From contig JASFRI010000005.1 of assembly GCA_050115015.1 (NCBI GenBank), positions 1 to 28,565 of the forward strand: DNA of 28,565 bases, in the 5' to 3' direction. The translations under genes and the position numbers were made by a program. This DNA is from JASFRI01 sp050115015 (GTDB lineage Bacteria; Acidobacteriota; Polarisedimenticolia; CBDVAL01). Positions 23,920 to 28,565 of the stretch are shown here, piece by piece. The notes under the pieces were generated by a model that ran no database searches, was not told where the DNA came from, and saw nothing but the letters and a program-made list of their open reading frames with translations. Within the stretch, counting starts at the first letter, position 1. Each line of letters opens with the position of its first letter.

Positions 23920-24255
23920 ATGAAGGTGAACGTGAGGCAGGTGGGTGAGGTGACGGTGGTGGATCTGAACGGCAAGATCACCATCGGGGAAGGCGACGTG
24001 ATGCTGCGGGAGGCGGTCGACGGGGTGCTGAAGGAGGATCGGAAGAAGATCCTGCTCAACCTGGCGAAGATCTCGTACATGGACAGCGCCGGGATCGGCG
24101 AGCTGGTGGCGTGCTACAAGCGGGCCCGGGAGAAGGGCGGGGAGCTGAAGCTGCTGAACCCGTCCGGCAAGGTCTTCGATCTGCTGCAGCTCACCAAGCT
24201 CGAGGAGATCTTCGAGACCCACCGGGACGAGGGCCAGGCCGTCAAGAGCTTCTAG
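23920..24255 (+). CDS. STAS-domain anti-sigma factor antagonist
   Basis: A 111-residue single-domain SpoIIAA/RsbV-like protein. The phosphorylatable serine is S56 in the signature YMDSAGIGEL, and VTVVDLNGKITIGEG is the conserved N-terminal strand pair. It would be phosphorylated by the kinase encoded just upstream and dephosphorylated by the divergent PP2C phosphatase, giving a complete three-part switch. GGAGG lies close before the ATG. The C-terminal extension (EEIFETHRDEGQAVKSF) is typical of stand-alone antagonists. Confidence 0.9.
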   Translation: MKVNVRQVGEVTVVDLNGKITIGEGDVMLREAVDGVLKEDRKKILLNLAKISYMDSAGIGELVACYKRAREKGGELKLLNPSGKVFDLLQLTKLEEIFETHRDEGQAVKSF

Positions 24256-24305
24256 AGGCGGGCCTTCAGGGACGCCCGCGGGTTCGTCGAACGGCTTGCG
24301 GGGAT

Positions 24306-24331
24306 CGGGCCGGGCACCGGCACCCGGCCCG
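24306..24331. terminator. Perfect nine-base-pair hairpin after the STAS gene
   Basis: CGGGCCGGG and CCCGGCCCG pair perfectly around an eight-base loop, 50 bases after the STAS stop. No T run follows, so it is a structural or Rho-assisted end at best. Confidence 0.4.
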
Positions 24332-24338
24332 GTCGTCC

Positions 24339-24356
24339 GGCCTCCGGTCAGAGGCC
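24339..24356. terminator. Second hairpin before the GGDEF gene
   Basis: GGCCTC and GAGGCC pair around a six-base loop and are followed by TTGCC. With the hairpin at 24306-24331 it forms a tandem pair that may separate the STAS transcript from the cyclase gene. Confidence 0.4.
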
Positions 24357-24401
24357 TTGCCGCGGCGGGGGAGGGGCGCCAGGGGCGCGACGGCCACGGG
24401 A

Positions 24402-25934
24402 ATGGAACAAAAGCCCACCGACGAGTATCACCGCATCAAGGCTCTGCAGGATCTCGGCTCCACGATGAGCTTCTCCACGCTCATCGAGGCCGACCGGCTG
24501 GCCAACCTCGCCCTCGGGATGGCCATCGAGTTCACCCGCTCCGGACGGGGCTTCCTGCTCCTGTTCAGCCCCCAGGGGAGCACCCGCTACTCCTTCGGCA
24601 TCGACCTGTCCGCGGCGTCCCGCCAGGGCGCGCCGCCCCCCGAGGTCCTCGAAGCCATGGACCGCGCACGACGCGACCGCGGCATCGTCCAGGGGGAGGT
24701 GGCGTCCGGAGGGAGACCCTTCCTGGCGGTCCCCATGGTCGTGGAGGGCGACGTGGTCGGGGTGCTGTACCTCGACCGTCCCGCCGGCGGGGAGCCGTTC
24801 CGGCCCCCGGAGATCCAGGCCGCCGAGCTGGCGGCGGGCCAGCTCGGCATCTCGATGACGGCGCGCTATCTCTACGAGCAGATGACGGAGAAGCGCCGGC
24901 AGGTCGAGCTGATCGACAAGGTCAGCAAGGCGGTGAACACGCCCGTGGACCTGGACAACGTCCTCGCCCTCGTCCTGGCCACGGCGCGGGAGGGGCTGGA
25001 CGCCGACGGCGCCGCGCTGCTCCTCGCCGAGGAGGGCGGGCCCCTGGAGGTCCGCTGCGTCGAGGGGATGACCGGGTCGCCCCTGTCGGCCACGGCGGAC
25101 GAGCCGCGGGGACGGCTGCTGCGAGCAGCGATGGCGCGCGAGGCGCCGCAGATCCACGGGCGATCCGGCGATGCCGGGACGGACCCCCGCGCCGCGGTGG
25201 CGATCCCGGTGAAGCTCACGCTGCGGGACAAGCGGATCTTCAACGAGCGGCGCCGCACCGCCTACTCGGTGCCGTTCTCGAAGGTCCTGGGGGTGCTGTA
25301 CCTGGAGCGACGGGAAGCCGGCGCGGAGTTCACCGAGGACGATCTGTTCGTGCTGCAGGTCTTCGCCGACCACATCACGACCGCGGTCACGAACGACGCC
25401 CTCTACCAGCAGGCGTCGACGGACACCCTCACCGGCCTGGCGTCGCGCCGCTACCTGGACAGCCGGTTGCAGGACGAGGTCGAGTTCGCCGGCAGGACCC
25501 GGACCTCCCTGTCGGTGGTGCTGATCGACCTCGACGACTTCAAGGCGCTCAACGACACCCACGGGCACCAGGCCGGCGACCAGATCCTGCGGCAGATCGG
25601 CCGCATCCTGCGGGGATCCGTGCGCAAGTTCGACATCTGTGGGCGTTACGGCGGGGAGGAGTTCATCCTGGCGCTCCCCGAGACGGACACCCGGGGCGCC
25701 CTGGTGGTGGCCGAGAACGTGCGGGACCGGGTGGCGTCGCATCCCTTCCTGGATCCGGACGAGCCGGTGGCCGTGACGGCGAGCCTGGGGATCGCCACGT
25801 TCCCGGCGCACGGCGACGACGTTCACGGGATCATCGGGGCGGCGGACGCCGCGCTGTACGAGGCGAAGAAGGCCGGGAAGAACCGTCATGCGGTCGCGCC
25901 GCCGCCGGCCCGGGCCACCGGCGGGGCGAGCTGA
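24402..25934 (+). CDS. GAF-GGDEF diguanylate cyclase
   Basis: A 510-residue protein predicted to make cyclic di-GMP from two GTP. It has two GAF-like sensory regions, about 15-160 (AIEFTRSGRGFLLLF and FLAVPMVVEGDVVGVLYLDR) and about 165-335 (GVLYLERREAG), and a C-terminal GGDEF domain from about 337. The active-site signature is GGEEF at 417-421, and an inhibitory I-site RxxD is present at 408-411, exactly five residues before it, so product feedback is expected. DTLTGLASRRYL opens the catalytic domain in the usual way. No EAL domain and no membrane helices are present. The ATG at 24402 gives the family-like start; the ribosome site is weak. The first base of the upstream ATG of the next frame overlaps its stop. 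Confidence 0.92.
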   Translation: MEQKPTDEYHRIKALQDLGSTMSFSTLIEADRLANLALGMAIEFTRSGRGFLLLFSPQGSTRYSFGIDLSAASRQGAPPPEVLEAMDRARRDRGIVQGEVASGGRPFLAVPMVVEGDVVGVLYLDRPAGGEPFRPPEIQAAELAAGQLGISMTARYLYEQMTEKRRQVELIDKVSKAVNTPVDLDNVLALVLATAREGLDADGAALLLAEEGGPLEVRCVEGMTGSPLSATADEPRGRLLRAAMAREAPQIHGRSGDAGTDPRAAVAIPVKLTLRDKRIFNERRRTAYSVPFSKVLGVLYLERREAGAEFTEDDLFVLQVFADHITTAVTNDALYQQASTDTLTGLASRRYLDSRLQDEVEFAGRTRTSLSVVLIDLDDFKALNDTHGHQAGDQILRQIGRILRGSVRKFDICGRYGGEEFILALPETDTRGALVVAENVRDRVASHPFLDPDEPVAVTASLGIATFPAHGDDVHGIIGAADAALYEAKKAGKNRHAVAPPPARATGGAS

Positions 25935-25943
25935 TGGTATACT
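25935..25943 (+). promoter_or_regulatory. Extended -10 box before the exported orphan gene
   Basis: TGG followed by TATACT, eight bases, then the ATG at 25952. The spacing suggests leaderless transcription, and no ribosome site is present. It lies just after the cyclase stop. Confidence 0.45.
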
Positions 25944-25951
25944 CCGCCTCC

Positions 25952-26560
25952 ATGTGGCGGCGTGCCGTTCTCCTCGGTGCGGGGTTCGTCCTGACGGCGG
26001 GCCTCGTGGCCCCGCTCGCGGGCGAGGTCGACGTGCCCCTGGAGCCCCGGGGGCTGCGCGCCCTGGCGGTGAGCTTCTACACCGCCAGCCCGGTCGAGAT
26101 GACCGAGGCGGGGAAGGTCCGGATCGCCTACGGGAACCTGGACGCCCTGGTGTGGGACCGCACCACGCTCCCACGGTTCTCCTTGCAGGTGCTCGTCCTG
26201 AACACCTCGGCGCTGCGCATCCCCGTGGTCGACGTGACCGTGACCGTCCGGGTGGGGATGACGACCCTCGACCCGCCCCTTCCCCTCGACCAGATCGCGG
26301 TGCGCGGGGAGCGGATCATCCAGGACGATCTCCACTTCGAGCGGGCCTTCGAGGTCCACGACCTCGACGCCGGGGGGCTCGGGTTCCTCGAGGTCCGGGA
26401 CCTGGACCTGCGGGGCATCGTGGCGAACGCGTTGCGGCAGAAGATGTTCCCCGCCTATATCCACGCCGAGGCCCGGCTCTCGGAACCCACCGGCGAGGTG
26501 ACGGTCATCGACGCGCCGGCGAGCGCGCTGCTGCGCCTGACCCCGGCCCGGGGACGCTGA
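25952..26560 (+). CDS. Exported protein of unknown function
   Basis: No family recognised. The 202-residue product begins with a signal peptide (MWRRAVLLGAGFVLTAGLV, likely cleaved near PLAGE). The mature part is mostly beta strand (FSLQVLVLNTSALRIPVVDVTVTVRVG), suggesting one immunoglobulin-like fold, plus a short helix (RGIVANALRQKMFP). No cysteines or catalytic motifs are visible. An in-frame ATG at 25934 overlaps the cyclase stop and would add six residues before the signal peptide, but a -10 box sits between the two ATGs, favouring 25952 for its own transcript. It faces the convergent mutS gene ten bases away. Confidence 0.7.
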   Translation: MWRRAVLLGAGFVLTAGLVAPLAGEVDVPLEPRGLRALAVSFYTASPVEMTEAGKVRIAYGNLDALVWDRTTLPRFSLQVLVLNTSALRIPVVDVTVTVRVGMTTLDPPLPLDQIAVRGERIIQDDLHFERAFEVHDLDAGGLGFLEVRDLDLRGIVANALRQKMFPAYIHAEARLSEPTGEVTVIDAPASALLRLTPARGR

Positions 26561-26570
26561 CGGCCGGGCG

Positions 26571-28565
26571 TCACCGGACCTTCTCGCGCAGCTCCGCCAG
26601 CAGGTTCAGGGCTTCCAGTGGGGTCAGGCGGTCCACGTCGACGGCGGCGAGCCGCGCCCGGATCTCCGCGACCACCGGGTCCTCCGCCGCGAACAGCCGC
26701 ATCTGCGCCGGGTCCCCGGACCCCCGGGCCTCCGGCCGCCGGCCGATCCGCGGCATCCCGTCCCGGGTGAACTCGCCCCCTTCCAGGTTGGCCAGCACCT
26801 GCCGGGCCCGTTCGATCACCTCCCGTGGGACCCCGGCCAGCCGGGCCACGTGAATGCCGTAGGACTGGTCCGCCGCCCCGGCGATCACCTTGCGCAGGAA
26901 GACCACCTGGTCCTCCCATTCCCGCACGGCGATGTTCTGGTTCACCGTCCGGCGCAGGCTCACCGACAGTTCGGTGAGCTCGTGGTAGTGGGTGGCGAAC
27001 AGGGTGAGGGGCCGGCGACCGGGATTCTCGTGCAGCTCCTCCACCACCGCCCACGCGATGGAGAGGCCGTCGAAGGTCGAGGTGCCCCGGCCGATCTCGT
27101 CGAGGAGCACGAGGGAGCGGGAGGTGGCGTTGTGGAGGATGTTGGCCGTCTCCTGCATCTCCACCAGGAAGGTCGACTGGCCGCCGGCAAGATTGTCGCT
27201 GGCCCCGACCCGGCTGAACACGCGGTCGAGGACGGGCAGCACCGCCTCCCGCGCCGGCACGAAGCTCCCCGCCTGCGCCAGGATCGCGATCAGCGCGGTC
27301 TGCCGGAGGTAAGTGGACTTGCCGCCCATGTTCGGCCCGGTGAGGATCACGATCTGGCGCTCGCCGCCGTCCAGCTCCGTGTCGTTGGGGATGAAGCGCT
27401 CCTCCGAGCGGATCGCCTCGACGACGGGATGCCGGCCGTCCCGGATGCAGAGGGCCAGGGCCTCGTGCATCCGCGGGCGGACGTAGTCCCGGTCGGCGGC
27501 GACCTCCGCCAGCGAGACCAGCGCGTCCACCTCGGCCACGGCGGCGGCGGCGCTGCGGATGCGAGGGGCGGCGCCCACGACCGCGGTCCGCAGCTCCACG
27601 AACAGCCGGTGCTCCAGCTCGACGAGGTTCTCCTGGGAGTTGAGGATCTTCGTCTCGTACTCCTTGAGTTCCGGCGTGATGAAGCGCTCCGCGTTGGTCA
27701 GGGTCTGCTTCCGGACGTAGTCCTCGGGGACCATCGGGAGGTTGGGCCGGGACACCTCGATGTAGTACCCGAACACGCGGTTGTGCCGCACCTTCAGCGA
27801 GCCGATCCCGGTCCGCTCCCGCTCCCGGGCCTCGAGTCGCGCGAGGATCTGCCGCGCGTCGCTGCCCACCGAGCGCAGCTCGTCCACCTCCGGGTGGTGC
27901 CCGGACCGGATGATCCCCCCCTCCCGGGAACCCAGGGGCGGGCGGTCCTCCAGGGCGGCGCCGAGCCGGGCGCCGAGATCGTCCAGGGGATCGAAGTCCG
28001 CCGCGACCTGCGACAGCCGCGGGGACCCCAGCGCCCGCAAGGCCTCGTGCAGCCCCGGGAGCCGCGATAGCGAGTCCCGCAGCCCGCCGAGATCCCGCGG
28101 CGTCGCGGTCCCCAGCGTGGCGCGGCAGAGCAATCGCTCCAGGTCCCGTACCCCGGCGAGCGTCTCCGCCAGCGCATCCCGCTCCGACGGGCGCTCGACC
28201 AGCTCCGCCACCGAGGCGTGCCGGGCCTCGATGGTCTCCGGGCTGCGCGAGGGCCGGGACAGCCAGCCCTTGAGCAAGCGGGCCCCCATCGCCGTACGGG
28301 TGCGGTCCACGACCCCGAGGAGGGAGCCCGCGCGCCGGCCACCGGAGGCGCGCACCACCTCCAGGCTGCGAAGCGTGGCCGCATCCAGGCGCAGGTGTCC
28401 GGCATCGTCGTGGAGGCTGAGGCGGTTGACGTGCGTGAGGTCGGCCTTCTGGGTGTCCTGCAGGTAGCGGAGCAGCGCCCCCGCGGCCCGGACGGCGCGC
28501 TCCCGCCCCACCACGCCGAACCCGTCGAGGGAGACCGCCCCCATCTGGTCCACCAGGGTCCTCCG
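26571..28565 (-). CDS. mutS: DNA mismatch repair protein MutS (5' end outside the window)
   Basis: Recognises mispaired bases and recruits MutL in an ATP-dependent way. The window holds the C-terminal 664 residues; the frame is open through the right edge, so the N-terminal mismatch-binding domain with the Phe-x-Glu motif is not seen. Visible parts are the lever/core region (ALLRYLQDTQKADLTHVNRL), the clamp (VRHNRVFGYYIEVSRPN), and the ABC-type ATPase with Walker A TGPNMGGKST (about 27313-27342) and Walker B LVLLDEIGRGTSTFDG (about 27070-27112). Then come LFATHYHEL and the C-terminal DQSYGIHVARLAGVP. This layout is MutS1 rather than MutS2: no Smr domain follows. It converges on the exported orphan. 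Confidence 0.95.
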   Translation of the reverse strand, partial: RRTLVDQMGAVSLDGFGVVGRERAVRAAGALLRYLQDTQKADLTHVNRLSLHDDAGHLRLDAATLRSLEVVRASGGRRAGSLLGVVDRTRTAMGARLLKGWLSRPSRSPETIEARHASVAELVERPSERDALAETLAGVRDLERLLCRATLGTATPRDLGGLRDSLSRLPGLHEALRALGSPRLSQVAADFDPLDDLGARLGAALEDRPPLGSREGGIIRSGHHPEVDELRSVGSDARQILARLEARERERTGIGSLKVRHNRVFGYYIEVSRPNLPMVPEDYVRKQTLTNAERFITPELKEYETKILNSQENLVELEHRLFVELRTAVVGAAPRIRSAAAAVAEVDALVSLAEVAADRDYVRPRMHEALALCIRDGRHPVVEAIRSEERFIPNDTELDGGERQIVILTGPNMGGKSTYLRQTALIAILAQAGSFVPAREAVLPVLDRVFSRVGASDNLAGGQSTFLVEMQETANILHNATSRSLVLLDEIGRGTSTFDGLSIAWAVVEELHENPGRRPLTLFATHYHELTELSVSLRRTVNQNIAVREWEDQVVFLRKVIAGAADQSYGIHVARLAGVPREVIERARQVLANLEGGEFTRDGMPRIGRRPEARGSGDPAQMRLFAAEDPVVAEIRARLAAVDVDRLTPLEALNLLAELREKVR

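Overview
The window is 28.6 kb of very GC-rich bacterial DNA (about 70% by eye), densely packed with genes on both strands. No rRNA, tRNA, phage, plasmid or CRISPR locus is visible. The gene families suggest an uncultured, GC-rich, Gram-negative-type lineage such as Myxococcota, Desulfobacterota, Acidobacteriota or a neighbour. The clues are a receiver-DUF4388 regulator, an FHA-GAF-SpoIIE phosphatase, a multiheme c-type cytochrome fused to thioredoxin folds, a lipobox lipoprotein and a CBU_0592-type membrane protein. The phylum cannot be fixed from the sequence alone.

Layout. 0.2-0.7 kb: a GreA-family elongation factor. 0.7-3.8 kb: envelope or glycolipid genes, namely a GT2 glycosyltransferase (minus) divergent from a UbiA-like prenyl-phosphate phosphoribosyltransferase that is translationally coupled to a DUF362 protein. 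3.9-8.3 kb: a co-directional run of receiver-DUF4388 regulator, CBU_0592-like membrane protein, L-asparaginase and recG, the last three nearly touching or overlapping. 8.2-10.7 kb: an EamA transporter (minus), an MBL-fold hydrolase with an extra C-terminal domain, and an unusual zinc-ribbon protein with an Arg/Gly tail. 10.8-15.0 kb (all minus): a DUF2064 nucleotidyl/glycosyltransferase-like protein coupled to an eight-heme thioredoxin-cytochrome fusion, an orphan polytopic membrane protein, a 198-bp element with terminal inverted repeats, and a small orphan protein. 15.0-20.6 kb (plus): a GT-C membrane glycosyltransferase, an exported DUF255 thioredoxin-like protein ending in a DsbD-alpha-like domain, and a YifB/ComM AAA ATPase. 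20.6-26.6 kb: a signalling block with a transglutaminase/TPR lipoprotein and FHA-GAF-PP2C phosphatase (minus) back to back with an RsbW-like kinase, a STAS antagonist, a GAF-GGDEF cyclase and an exported orphan (plus). 26.6 kb to the end: the C-terminal two thirds or more of mutS (minus), cut by the window edge.

How genes may work together. The phosphatase, kinase and STAS protein form a plausible partner-switching module with the diguanylate cyclase as neighbour, although no sigma factor is visible. The cytochrome and the DUF255-DsbD protein both suggest redox chemistry outside the cytoplasm. No single set is clearly a wholly new system. The most distinctive items are the inverted-repeat element, the two redox fusions, the RG-tailed zinc ribbon, and a recurring leaderless-type arrangement (-10 box directly before the start codon) at four genes, all of which encode exported or membrane proteins.

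No stretch longer than 300 bases lacks a gene. The longest gaps are 1-234 (promoter for the GreA-family gene and nothing else clear), 1484-1745 (a diverged inverted repeat) and 14362-14604 (the repeat element).
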